A stretch of 64,000 nt of DNA from Spirosoma oryzicola (GTDB lineage Bacteria; Bacteroidota; Bacteroidia; Cytophagales; Spirosomataceae). Below the pieces are notes generated by a model that was not told the DNA's origin, ran no database searches, and saw nothing but the letters and a program-made list of their open reading frames with translations. The stretch is taken from assembly GCF_021233055.1 (NCBI RefSeq), contig NZ_CP089538.1:291501-355500 (forward strand). Direction: 5' to 3'. Each line of letters begins with the position of its first letter. Position 1 is the stretch's first letter. Of this stretch, positions 50,586-58,978 are shown one piece after another. A program made the position numbers and the translations under genes.

Positions 50586-51551
50586 TTATTTCAAATATGA
50601 CGGCGCGTCAATAACCTTTGTCTGCTTATCCTGAGTTATTGTATAGTTAAAGCCAGGTTGGATACTAAATGCACCTGTTTCTCCTTTTTTGTTAACAGCC
50701 ACGAAGCCTACTTGAATGTCTTTGTAGTCTTGTTTCTTCACAATTCGCAGCGCGGCTTCTTCACAAGCTTGCTGAGGTGTTCGGCCTTGTCGCATCAGTT
50801 CAACAACTAGAAAAGAACCGCAGGTCCGCATTACCAATTCGCCAAGACCCGTCGCGCACGCACCACCGATCTCATTATCAACGAATAAGCCCGCGCCGAT
50901 AATCGGTGAATCGCCCACCCGGCCATTCATTTTGTACGCTAACCCACTCGTCGTACAGGCCCCTGAGATGTTACCCTGAGCGTCGATGGAGAGCATGCCT
51001 ATCGTATCGTGACGCTCAATATTGGCAATCGGTTTATATTTTGCTGTTTTTAACCACTCGCGCCATTCTTTTTCGGCTTTTGCGGTTAATAAATTTTCTT
51101 TTTTAAAACCTTGCGAGAGCGCAAATCGATAAGCACCTTCACCCGCCAGCATAACGTGCGGTGTTTTCTCCATGACCGCCCGGGCTACCGAAATCGGGTG
51201 CATGATATGCTCCAGGAAGACAACCGAACCGGCGTTGCCTTTCTCGTCCATGATGCAGGCATCGAGCGTTACGCGCCCGTCGCGGTCGGGACGCCCCCCG
51301 TAGCCAACGCTCATATCCTCAGGATCGGCTTCCGGAATACGAACCCCCGCTTCTACGGCGTCGAGGGCACTTCCGCCCCGATCGAGAGCGGCTTGGGCAG
51401 CGGCATTTGCCTTGGGTTGCTTCCAGGTCGAGATAACCAGGGGGCCACCTGCCGGAGCTTCATTCGGTGTTGGTGAAACGGTTTTAAACGAGAGGGTTGG
51501 AAAGAGGCCAGCCAACGAGCTAACGGACAAGAAACGGCGTCGATTTATCAT
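50586..51551 (-). CDS. N4-(beta-N-acetylglucosaminyl)-L-asparaginase (aspartylglucosaminidase)
   Basis: A 321-residue Ntn hydrolase from the ATG at 51551; this start gives a twin-arginine-like signal (NRRRFLSVSSLAGLF), whereas the longer frame adds 13 unlikely residues. The precursor should self-cleave before Thr183 in ERHDTIGML, the nucleophile of the family. Other blocks are DAVEAGVRIPEADPED, VGYGGRPDRDG and GRVGDSPIIGAGLFVDNEIG. It removes GlcNAc from asparagine of degraded glycoproteins, so an exported scavenging enzyme is likely. It heads the run asparaginase, glycogen synthase, mogA. Confidence 0.93.
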   Translation of the reverse strand: MINRRRFLSVSSLAGLFPTLSFKTVSPTPNEAPAGGPLVISTWKQPKANAAAQAALDRGGSALDAVEAGVRIPEADPEDMSVGYGGRPDRDGRVTLDACIMDEKGNAGSVVFLEHIMHPISVARAVMEKTPHVMLAGEGAYRFALSQGFKKENLLTAKAEKEWREWLKTAKYKPIANIERHDTIGMLSIDAQGNISGACTTSGLAYKMNGRVGDSPIIGAGLFVDNEIGGACATGLGELVMRTCGSFLVVELMRQGRTPQQACEEAALRIVKKQDYKDIQVGFVAVNKKGETGAFSIQPGFNYTITQDKQTKVIDAPSYLK

Positions 51552-51631
51552 AATAAGGCTACTTGTGGCCCAAAATAAAGGAATAAACAATTGGCATTTA
51601 CTACTTTTAGACGATTTCTTACCAACGAACT

Positions 51632-52474
51632 ATGGAAGATCCCCGGAAGCATATTCTGCTGATGGATGGGCCTGATAACAAAGGTCTGATTTATCACGTA
51701 ACAGGCGTTCTGTTTCGCCACAACCTGAACATCATTCATAATGACGAGTATGTTAGCCCGTCTGGACAGTTCTTCATGCGAACCGAATTCGAAGGAACGT
51801 TCGACAACGACGCATTATTGACCGAGCTAAAGACAACGTTACCTGATCCTGGGATTACGTTTCGGCTGAATCCCAAGCGCAAAAAGAATATCGTTGTTCT
51901 CGTCACTAAAGAACACCACTGCTTGGGCGAACTACTCATACGGTATGCTTTTGATGAACTGGATGCCGACATTTTAGCCGTAATAAGCAATTATAACAGC
52001 CTGCAACCGCTGGTAAGCAAATTTGGTATTCCGTTTCACTACGTCTCTCACGAAAATAGAACTCGCGAAGAGCACGAGCAGGCCATTCTACGAACATTGG
52101 CCATCTACGAACCTGAATACCTTGTACTGGCCAAATACATGCGGGTGCTGACACCGGGATTTGTCGATCTGTTCCCAAACCGAATTGTCAATATCCATCA
52201 TTCATTCCTGCCCGCTTTTATCGGAGCCAATCCGTACCGGCAAGCCTACGAGCGAGGGGTGAAAATTATTGGAGCCACGGCTCATTTTGTGAACAATAAT
52301 CTGGACGAAGGGCCGATTATTGCGCAAAATGTAAAAGATGTGGACCACCGTCACACGGCTGCCGATATGGCTACCGAAGGAAAAGACATCGAAAAGATTG
52401 TGCTATCGCAGGCACTAAAGCTGGTGTTCAACGACCGGGTCTTTATCGCAGGAAATCGGGCTATCGTTTTGTAA
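51632..52474 (+). CDS. purU: Formyltetrahydrofolate deformylase
   Basis: A 280-residue hydrolase that releases formate from 10-formyl-THF and balances the one-carbon pool. An N-terminal ACT domain (about 6-85; ILLMDGPDNKGLIYHVTGVL) is followed by the formyltransferase-like domain. The catalytic Asn, His and Asp lie in RIVNIHHSFLPAFIGANPY and HFVNNNLDEGPIIAQ. Length is typical. It is divergent from the asparaginase gene, with 80 bases between the starts. Confidence 0.95.
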   Translation: MEDPRKHILLMDGPDNKGLIYHVTGVLFRHNLNIIHNDEYVSPSGQFFMRTEFEGTFDNDALLTELKTTLPDPGITFRLNPKRKKNIVVLVTKEHHCLGELLIRYAFDELDADILAVISNYNSLQPLVSKFGIPFHYVSHENRTREEHEQAILRTLAIYEPEYLVLAKYMRVLTPGFVDLFPNRIVNIHHSFLPAFIGANPYRQAYERGVKIIGATAHFVNNNLDEGPIIAQNVKDVDHRHTAADMATEGKDIEKIVLSQALKLVFNDRVFIAGNRAIVL

Positions 52475-52649
52475 ACCAAAGGGGCGTAGCGGGGGCTAGG
52501 TCGCTGTTATTTTGCCTCATTAAACAAATCAAGCTACGTTTAACGGCGTTAGTAGGCGAAAAGCACACTTTTTTGTATCAGGAATATGGTATATTTCGGA
52601 CCTAAAAAATACTATTAACATAACATAGCTTTCCTGTACCCGCTCTATC

Positions 52650-54314
52650 ATGCAAAAACTTCAGGCGTTAGACTACACAGTCTTTTTCGTTTACTTCATT
52701 ATCGTCAGTGCCTATGGCTACTGGATTTACAAAAAAAAGCACGCTGAAAACATATCTACCACCGATTTCTTCCTGGCCGAAGGGTCACTGACTTGGTGGG
52801 CTATTGGTTCTTCGCTGATCGCGTCCAATATCTCAGCGGAACAATTCATTGGTGCTTCGGGCGACGGATTTGCGATGGGACTGGCCATTGCTACCTACGA
52901 ATGGATGGCCGCGGCTACGCTGATTGTAGTAGCCGTTTTTTTTATGCCTATTTACCTCAAGAACCGCATCTTCACGATGCCGCAGTTCCTGACCCAACGG
53001 TACAACAATACCGTTGCGATGATCATGGCTATCTTCTGGCTGTTCCTGTATGTCCTTGTTAACCTAACCTCGATCCTCTTCCTGGGTGCATTAGCCGTTT
53101 CAACCATTTCGGGTCTGAACTTTACGGCTTGTATGATCGGACTAGCCGTTTTTGCCGTCATCATCACACTGGGGGGAATGAAAGTAATCGGCTATACCGA
53201 CGTAATTCAGGTATTTTTCCTGATTCTGGGTGGCTTGGCAACTACGTATCTGGCGATTAACCTGGTTTCAACGCAAAGTGGGACAGAAGGGGTTATGAAC
53301 GGATTCAATCAGATGCTGACTCAATCGGCGGACCACTTCCATATGATTTTTGAGAAAGACAACCCGCATTATTCATCCCTGCCTGGACTGACGGTGCTGA
53401 TTGGCGGTATGTGGATTGTAAACCTGAACTACTGGGGTTGTAACCAGTACATTACGCAACGGGCGCTGGGCGCTGATCTGAAAACGGCTCGCGAAGGTAT
53501 TCTTTTTGCCGCCTTTCTGAAATTGTTGATGCCAATTATTGTGGTCTTACCGGGTATTGCGGCCTATACGTTGTACCAGAAAGGACTGTTTCAACAGGAG
53601 ATGCTCGACGCAACGGGTGAAATCAATAAAGACCATGCGTATCCGGTGTTGCTTAACCTATTACCAGCCGGTTTGAAAGGGCTTTCCTTCGCGGCACTAA
53701 CGGCTGCGGTCGTAGCGTCACTGGCCGGTAAAGCCAACTCGATTTCAACCATTTTCACGCTTGATATTTTCAAAAAATACATTTCTCCCGACGCCAGTGA
53801 AAAGCGGCTGGTACAAGTTGGCCGTATCACCATTTGGGTATCGATGGTCATGGCTATTCTTATTTCGCCATTCATGGGTATCGATAAAAAAGGTGGTTTT
53901 CAGTTCATTCAGGAAATGACTGGTCTGGTTTCGCCGGGGGTTTTTGCTGCCTTCCTGCTTGGTTTCTTCTGGAAAAAGACGAATTCGCAAGGTGCCCTGT
54001 TTGCCATTGTCGGCGGCTTTTTGCTCTCCCTCTTTTTCAAATACGTACTTCCTGATATCGTGAACCTGGAATTCCTGGCTCCGATAGGCTTTGCCGTTCA
54101 GAATGCAAACGGTGTTTACACGATTCCGTTCCTCGACACGATGGGGCTTGTGTTCCTTATCTGCGTTGCGGTTATGATCGTTATGGGGCTAATGAAGCCC
54201 GGTTCGAAAGGGCTGGAAATTGATGCCAGTATGTTTAAAGTGGCACCTACCTTTGCAATAGGTGCCGGGGTAATTCTGGTATTGGTTACTATCCTTTACG
54301 CGACTTTCTGGTAA
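52650..54314 (+). CDS. Sodium/solute symporter of the SSS family (SGLT-like)
   Basis: A 554-residue transporter with about 14 helices. The first helix (DYTVFFVYFIIVSAYGYWIY) and the sodium-site block SLIASNISAEQFIGASGDGF near 52-71 are typical; AALTAAVVASLAGKANSIST near 350 is another SSS hallmark. The closest known types are sodium/sugar (SGLT-like) carriers. Substrate is not decided by neighbours: purU is upstream and cutC is convergent, with only 3 bases between the stop codons. Confidence 0.93.
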   Translation: MQKLQALDYTVFFVYFIIVSAYGYWIYKKKHAENISTTDFFLAEGSLTWWAIGSSLIASNISAEQFIGASGDGFAMGLAIATYEWMAAATLIVVAVFFMPIYLKNRIFTMPQFLTQRYNNTVAMIMAIFWLFLYVLVNLTSILFLGALAVSTISGLNFTACMIGLAVFAVIITLGGMKVIGYTDVIQVFFLILGGLATTYLAINLVSTQSGTEGVMNGFNQMLTQSADHFHMIFEKDNPHYSSLPGLTVLIGGMWIVNLNYWGCNQYITQRALGADLKTAREGILFAAFLKLLMPIIVVLPGIAAYTLYQKGLFQQEMLDATGEINKDHAYPVLLNLLPAGLKGLSFAALTAAVVASLAGKANSISTIFTLDIFKKYISPDASEKRLVQVGRITIWVSMVMAILISPFMGIDKKGGFQFIQEMTGLVSPGVFAAFLLGFFWKKTNSQGALFAIVGGFLLSLFFKYVLPDIVNLEFLAPIGFAVQNANGVYTIPFLDTMGLVFLICVAVMIVMGLMKPGSKGLEIDASMFKVAPTFAIGAGVILVLVTILYATFW

Positions 54315-54317
54315 GGA

Positions 54318-55049
54318 TCACCCCTTAACCTGATCAATCACGCTTTGAATGGCGTCGGCGCTGGCTTCGATACGTTCGTATTCGCCCAGTACAGCCGACG
54401 CCATTTGTATGTTTGGCCGACGATAAACCATGGGACTGGGTTGATTGCTTTTCCCGCTGAGGTGTAACGCGTCGAGACCAATTTGCGTGAACAGGTTCGC
54501 GTTGCGCCCGGAAACGCCGACGCCCGCCATTATTTCGATGCGTCCGGCGGCCTGCTCGGTTAGTTGACGAAGAACGGATAATCCCTCTTCGGCGGAAGGG
54601 TGCTGACCCGATGTCAGAATGCGGATAGCACCCGTACGGATGACGGCTTCCAGCGCTTCTGCCGGATCGCGGCTCACGTCGAAAGCGCGGTGGAAAGCAA
54701 CCGGCATTGGGTGGGCCAGGGCTACCAATTCTTTGGTCCTCTCTTCGTCGATAGTTCCGTCAGCTTGCAGGATGCCCAATACAACGCCGTCGGCTCCTAA
54801 TGACTTAGCAACGGCAATGTCGGCGCGCATAACCTCAAGTTCGGTATCGGAATACAGGAAGTCGCCCCCGCGTGGCCGGATCATGACAAATAGCTGGATA
54901 GACAGATGCTGACGAGCCAGTTGAATCAGTCCAGCACTTGGTGTGGTACCGCCTTCGCTCAGACCTCCACAAAGTTCGATCCGGTCGGCTCCGGCTTGTT
55001 GCGCCGTCAGGCACGATTCAAAAGAGTAAGCACAAACTTCGATGCGCAT
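54318..55049 (-). CDS. cutC: CutC family protein
   Basis: A 243-residue TIM-barrel protein. The conserved N-terminus IEVCAYSFESCLTAQQAGAD and ELCGGLSEGGTTPSAGLI, then FVMIRPRGGDFLYS, MPVAFHRAFDVSRDP and ILTSGQHPSAEEG define the CutC family. It is named for copper homeostasis, but the biochemical role is debated; copper binding by two cysteines is described for human CutC. No other copper-export genes are adjacent. Confidence 0.93.
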   Translation of the reverse strand: MRIEVCAYSFESCLTAQQAGADRIELCGGLSEGGTTPSAGLIQLARQHLSIQLFVMIRPRGGDFLYSDTELEVMRADIAVAKSLGADGVVLGILQADGTIDEERTKELVALAHPMPVAFHRAFDVSRDPAEALEAVIRTGAIRILTSGQHPSAEEGLSVLRQLTEQAAGRIEIMAGVGVSGRNANLFTQIGLDALHLSGKSNQPSPMVYRRPNIQMASAVLGEYERIEASADAIQSVIDQVKG

Positions 55050-55276
55050 TGCAGATGAAATTAAAATTTAGAGAAGTGATGGCCGAGGCAAGAAATTATC
55101 GTCAAAATGATGGTATAGGTCCGAAAGTGTGTATTTTAACTGAAAATTATTGCTCAGCCTATATTTAGGACGAGATCCAAACAAAAGTAATGAATGGCTG
55201 TTATTGGCCTAAATCCCCTGCTAAATGCGCTTGCAAACATTTTTGCCGAAAAGCGTTTGGATATTAACTGTTTTTT

Positions 55277-55284
55277 TACTTTTG
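55277..55284 (+). promoter_or_regulatory. Promoter of the DUF2795 gene
   Basis: TACTTTTG followed by C matches TAnnTTTG exactly; a TTTG at 55256-55259 is near the -33 position, 17 bases upstream. The expected leader is about 35 bases. Confidence 0.65.
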
Positions 55285-55325
55285 CACCCTCATTGAAAAA
55301 GTAGTCATTAAATACTGAAGACACT

Positions 55326-55547
55326 ATGTACTGGACTCTCGAACTCGCATCCTACCTGGAAGATGCTCCTTGGCCTGCCACCAAAGATGAACTGATTGAC
55401 TATTCCATCCGCTCCGGCGCACCCCTGGAAGTTGTAGAAAATTTGCAGGAATTGGAAGACGACGGTCAGCCTTACGAAAGCATCGAAGAAATCTGGCCGG
55501 ATTACCCGACCAAAGACGATTTCTTTTTCAACGAAGACGAGTACTGA
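55326..55547 (+). CDS. DUF2795 family small acidic protein
   Basis: A 73-residue acidic protein (MYWTLELASYLEDAPWPATK at the start, FFFNEDEY at the end). The pattern YLEDAPWPATKDELIDYSIR followed by APLEVVENLQELEDD matches DUF2795, a short helical domain frequent in Bacteroidetes. It has its own consensus promoter and a strong terminator, so it is a one-gene unit probably expressed at a high level. No function is established that I know of. Confidence 0.88.
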   Translation: MYWTLELASYLEDAPWPATKDELIDYSIRSGAPLEVVENLQELEDDGQPYESIEEIWPDYPTKDDFFFNEDEY

Positions 55548-55570
55548 GTAATCCGAATAGTCTTCAACCC

Positions 55571-55607
55571 AAAAAGGCGTAACCTATCTATAAGGTTACG
55601 CCTTTTT
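55571..55607. terminator. Bidirectional terminator between DUF2795 and carotenoid hydroxylase genes
   Basis: AAAAAGGCGTAACCT (55571-55585) and AGGTTACGCCTTTTT (55593-55607) form a perfect 15-bp stem with A and T ends, so it can work on both strands. It lies between the convergent genes. Confidence 0.88.
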
Positions 55608-55650
55608 GGTACATATGAATTAGTTATTACTTCGAAGCGCCGGTTGAGCG

Positions 55651-56127
55651 TTACTTTTCCTTGACGGTTGCCGGCGAGGACTTTACAGAACGATCGTACT
55701 TCTTAGGAGCGTACAAAAAGCCAAATGCTTCAGCGCCCTCTTTTGTGTGGACTTTATGGTGAATGTAGTGCGCGCGCATGATGCGTTGCATGTATCGACC
55801 GCTCGTATCAATTTTCATCTTTACACGACGATGTACAATGATGTCGTGAAACACAAAGTAAAAGAAGCCGTATAGCGTTACGCCCGCACCAATCCAGGCA
55901 AGATAGCTTAACTCAGGTACTTCTACACCGACAACGATAAGGATGATGGCTGTCAGGCTGAAAACTACTGCGAACAGGTCGTTGATCTCAAAAAAGCCTT
56001 TATGATGGTTATGGTGATCGCGGTGCCAACTCCACAAAAAACCATGCATAACGTACTTGTGAGTGAACCATGCAACACCTTCCATAAAGAGAAAAGTCCC
56101 TAGTACTAAGGCAACGTTTAGCAGCAT
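55651..56127 (-). CDS. crtZ: Beta-carotene hydroxylase CrtZ-like (fatty acid hydroxylase superfamily)
   Basis: A 158-residue membrane di-iron enzyme with about four helices. All His clusters are present: HKYVMH, HRDHHNHH, FHDIIVHRR and HYIHHKVH, spaced as in CrtZ. Such enzymes hydroxylate the beta-ionone rings of carotenoids toward zeaxanthin, fitting a yellow to orange pigmented bacterium. Other carotenoid genes are not in the window, so the substrate is inferred from the family. Confidence 0.9.
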   Translation of the reverse strand: MLLNVALVLGTFLFMEGVAWFTHKYVMHGFLWSWHRDHHNHHKGFFEINDLFAVVFSLTAIILIVVGVEVPELSYLAWIGAGVTLYGFFYFVFHDIIVHRRVKMKIDTSGRYMQRIMRAHYIHHKVHTKEGAEAFGFLYAPKKYDRSVKSSPATVKEK

Positions 56128-56285
56128 TTTTGTGTTATTTAGTTAATATAAAGGTAATTGAGCGGGGCAATTACTTCTGTAGTTAGCTCACCAATTATTA
56201 GTCAGTAACGGTTTGTTCAGCGGAAAAGTTGGCTTGACCAGAATGACTTTTAAACGAAAAATAGGGATATATAACCGATACTTGC

Positions 56286-57002
56286 ATGTTTGAAGAAAAG
56301 CCGTATCTTTATCCCGATTCAGTGCTCAACCAGATGAACCCATCGGTTATGGACTATCAGGCACTTAAGAACCTGGTTAGACGGGGAGAGGGTAGCAATT
56401 TAGAGTTTAAACTGAAAACGAATCATCCCGAGAAAATCATCCGGGGTGTAGTCGCTTTCGCGAATTCAAATGGCGGCATCATGCTGATCGGCATCGGTGA
56501 CGACAAAAAAATTGTGGGACTCAAATACGCCGATGAGGACGAATACCTGCTCGTCCGGGCTATCAACAAGTATTGCTTCCCGCGTATCAGCTACACCATC
56601 GAACGAGTGCAACTTTACGACGAACGTGAAGTACTCGTTATCCGGGTGCCCCCCAGCCCCACCCGCCCGCATTACATCATTCCGGACCTCAACGAACCCG
56701 AAAATAAAAAGGCTTACGTTCGCGTAGCCGATAAGTCGGTTCAGGCCAGCCGCGAAGTGCGCGAAATTCTCAAAGGAGAACAAGCCGCCCGCGACATTCG
56801 ATTTTCGTACGGTGAGAAGGAAAAGAAGCTCATGCAGCACCTCGGCGAACACAACAGCATTACGGTTGATCTGTTTGCGTCAATCGCCGGTATTTCAAGA
56901 CGTATCGCATCTCGAACGCTTGTTTTGTTAGTTCTCGCCAATGTGCTCGAAATACATCCTAGCGACATAGTCGATCAATACACGACCCGACAGGTTAGTT
57001 AA
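56286..57002 (+). CDS. AlbA_2 (Schlafen-type) domain protein with C-terminal HTH
   Basis: A 238-residue protein. The AlbA_2/Schlafen-type domain lies at about 25-150: GEGSNLEFKLKTNHPEKIIR, AFANSNGGIMLIGIGDD and EVLVIRVPPSPTRPHYI. The C-terminal part (about 170-235) looks like a winged-helix module (MQHLGEHNSITVDLFASIAG). Such proteins may bind nucleic acid and act as regulators; some relatives are found in defence loci, but nothing else here suggests defence. It is a single gene, convergent with the biotin operon. Confidence 0.82.
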   Translation: MFEEKPYLYPDSVLNQMNPSVMDYQALKNLVRRGEGSNLEFKLKTNHPEKIIRGVVAFANSNGGIMLIGIGDDKKIVGLKYADEDEYLLVRAINKYCFPRISYTIERVQLYDEREVLVIRVPPSPTRPHYIIPDLNEPENKKAYVRVADKSVQASREVREILKGEQAARDIRFSYGEKEKKLMQHLGEHNSITVDLFASIAGISRRIASRTLVLLVLANVLEIHPSDIVDQYTTRQVS

Positions 57003-57010
57003 CAGTATTT

Positions 57011-57082
57011 AGAAAAAAGCGTAGAAGCGAAGAAGCATACGCCGTATCTTAAAGATACGGCGTATGCTTCTTCGCTTCTACG
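57011..57082 (-). terminator. 31-bp perfect hairpin terminator of the biotin operon
   Basis: The arms at 57020-57050 and 57052-57082 are perfectly complementary over 31 bp around one unpaired base, ending at the stem base in CGTAGAAGCG and CGCTTCTACG. On the minus strand the stem is followed by CTTTTTTCT, so it terminates bioF-bioD-bioA. No T-run follows on the plus strand. Confidence 0.88.
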
Positions 57083-57087
57083 GGGGG

Positions 57088-58389
57088 CTACGAAAGGCTG
57101 GTCAGTAGTTCCTCTATCTGCGCATAGGTATACGCTAGCTGCTCGTCGGTAGTGCAGTAAGGTGGCATCAGGTAAAGCACGTTGCCCAACGGACGCATGA
57201 GTACTCCCCGTTCCAGCAGGAAGTGGTAAGCGCGGTCGCGGATGCTGTTGAAGTAGGAAGTTTGTTCGCCCACTTGCAAATCGAACGCAAGCAATGTTCC
57301 CCGCTGGCGGACATTGGCAACGGTCGAATAAGTCCGTAAGCGTTGGCTGAACGCAGCATGATGCGCATCAATCCGCTCAATACTGGCCTGTGTTTCGTCC
57401 AGCAGCAGCAAATCCATGCTGGCCAGAGCAGCCGCACAAGCTACCGGATTAGCCGTAAAGGAGTGCCCGTGAAAAAGCGTCTTGCTTTTATCGCTCGACA
57501 GAAAAGCGTCGTAGATAGCCTGGGTGCATGTCGTTACGCCCAGTGCCATTGTGCCGCCGGTCAACCCTTTTGATAAGCACATCAAATCCGGTTTCTCCGG
57601 TACATAATCGCTGGCAAATCGCTTCCCCGTCCGGCCAAAGCCTGTCATCACTTCATCGGCGATGATGAGCGTACCGTTTTGCCGTGCCAATGCGTATAAT
57701 TCGTTCAGGACAGCTGGCTCGTACATGATCATACCCCCGGAACCTTGTACCAGCGGCTCCACAATAAAAGCGGCCACCTCGTCGGTGAACAACTGCTTTG
57801 CTTGCTGAAGAACGGCTTCTTCCTGTCCAGCGACGGGCGCGGGTAGATACTCTACATCGAACAGGAACGGGAAAAACGGAGCCGTAAACGCACTTCGGCC
57901 CCCTACAGCCATCGCGCCGAAGGTATCACCGTGGTAAGCGTTGTCCAGCGCTACGACTTTATAACGCGGTCTACCGAGGTTGTGCCAGTACTGAAATGCC
58001 ATTTTCAAGGCTACCTCAACGGCCGTCGATCCGTTGTCTGAATAAAAAACTTTCGACTGGTTCTGAGGCAGTATCGCCAGCACTCGTTCGGCTAGTTCGA
58101 CGGCGGGCTCATGCGTAAAATCGGCGAAAATAACGTGTTCCAAGCGCTGCAACTGTTCCGAGACGCGTTGGGCAATGTGAGGATGCGCGTGACCGTGCAG
58201 ATTGACCCACCAGGAGGCAATCATGTCGAGGTATTCGCGACCATCAGCACCGTATAGTATCGATCCGCTACCTCTTACAATTGGAGTGGGGGGCAAAGCC
58301 GTCTGCATCTGCGTAAACGGGTGCCAGATTACCGCTTTATCGCGTTCTGATAAGTTCGGCAAATTGGTCGGCGTAGTGTCGGATAACAT
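57088..58389 (-). CDS. bioA: Adenosylmethionine-8-amino-7-oxononanoate aminotransferase
   Basis: A 433-residue PLP-dependent aminotransferase that makes 7,8-diaminopelargonic acid. IWHPFTQMQTALPPTPIVRG near the start and SWWVNLHGHAHPHIAQ are BioA hallmarks. ADEVMTGFGRTGKRFASDYV carries the PLP-contact Asp, and the Schiff-base lysine lies in MCLSKGLTGGTMALG. It is the third gene of the operon; its start overlaps the end of bioD by 53 bases in another frame, longer than usual. A 31-bp terminator follows. Confidence 0.96.
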   Translation of the reverse strand: MLSDTTPTNLPNLSERDKAVIWHPFTQMQTALPPTPIVRGSGSILYGADGREYLDMIASWWVNLHGHAHPHIAQRVSEQLQRLEHVIFADFTHEPAVELAERVLAILPQNQSKVFYSDNGSTAVEVALKMAFQYWHNLGRPRYKVVALDNAYHGDTFGAMAVGGRSAFTAPFFPFLFDVEYLPAPVAGQEEAVLQQAKQLFTDEVAAFIVEPLVQGSGGMIMYEPAVLNELYALARQNGTLIIADEVMTGFGRTGKRFASDYVPEKPDLMCLSKGLTGGTMALGVTTCTQAIYDAFLSSDKSKTLFHGHSFTANPVACAAALASMDLLLLDETQASIERIDAHHAAFSQRLRTYSTVANVRQRGTLLAFDLQVGEQTSYFNSIRDRAYHFLLERGVLMRPLGNVLYLMPPYCTTDEQLAYTYAQIEELLTSLS

Positions 58390-58978
58390 CCTTTGTGAGC
58401 GTATCTTCCTGCCCGATTCGACCGAGACAGGGTATATTGGTGTAACTAAGAATAAATGATTCGGAACTGGTAACCGTTGGGCCGTTGAAAATGATCCCTA
58501 AGATTGGAATGTTGCGGCTCCGGCAGGCATCGACTGACAACAGCGTATGATTGATACTCCCCAGATAGTTGCGGGAAACCAGTATAACGGGTAGCCCCCA
58601 CCGTTGTACCAGATCAATGTTCAACTCGCGTTCATTAAGCGGAACCATCAAACCACCGGCTAGCTCAACAACCAGTGCGTTGCTGGTTTGCGGCAAAACA
58701 ATGTTGTCGAGACTGATGTGAACCCCATCAATGTCGGCGGCTGCGTGGGGTGACAACGGTTCGGTAAGCCGGTACGCTTCCGGGTGAAACTGTGTTCCTG
58801 AGTTACTGATCAACCGTCGGACGGCTTCGGTATCGGAGTCTTCCAGCGCACCGGACTGAATGGGTTTCCAGTAATCGGCCTGCAACGCTTCGACCAGTAT
58901 CGTCGAAACGATTGTTTTTCCGATTTCGGTGCCGATACCAGCAACGATAAATTGGGTTGGAAAAGAATGGGTATTCAT
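58337..58978 (-). CDS. bioD: Dethiobiotin synthetase
   Basis: A 213-residue ATP-dependent carboxylase that closes the ureido ring of dethiobiotin. The P-loop is GIGTEIGKTIVSTIL near residues 14-28, followed by YWKPIQSGALEDSDTEAVRR; a later block is VVELAGGLMVPLNERELNID. It overlaps bioF by 4 bases (ATGA type) and bioA by 53, so the three are translationally linked. Length is typical. Confidence 0.95.
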   Translation of the reverse strand: MNTHSFPTQFIVAGIGTEIGKTIVSTILVEALQADYWKPIQSGALEDSDTEAVRRLISNSGTQFHPEAYRLTEPLSPHAAADIDGVHISLDNIVLPQTSNALVVELAGGLMVPLNERELNIDLVQRWGLPVILVSRNYLGSINHTLLSVDACRSRNIPILGIIFNGPTVTSSESFILSYTNIPCLGRIGQEDTLTKDVIRHYADQFAELIRTR

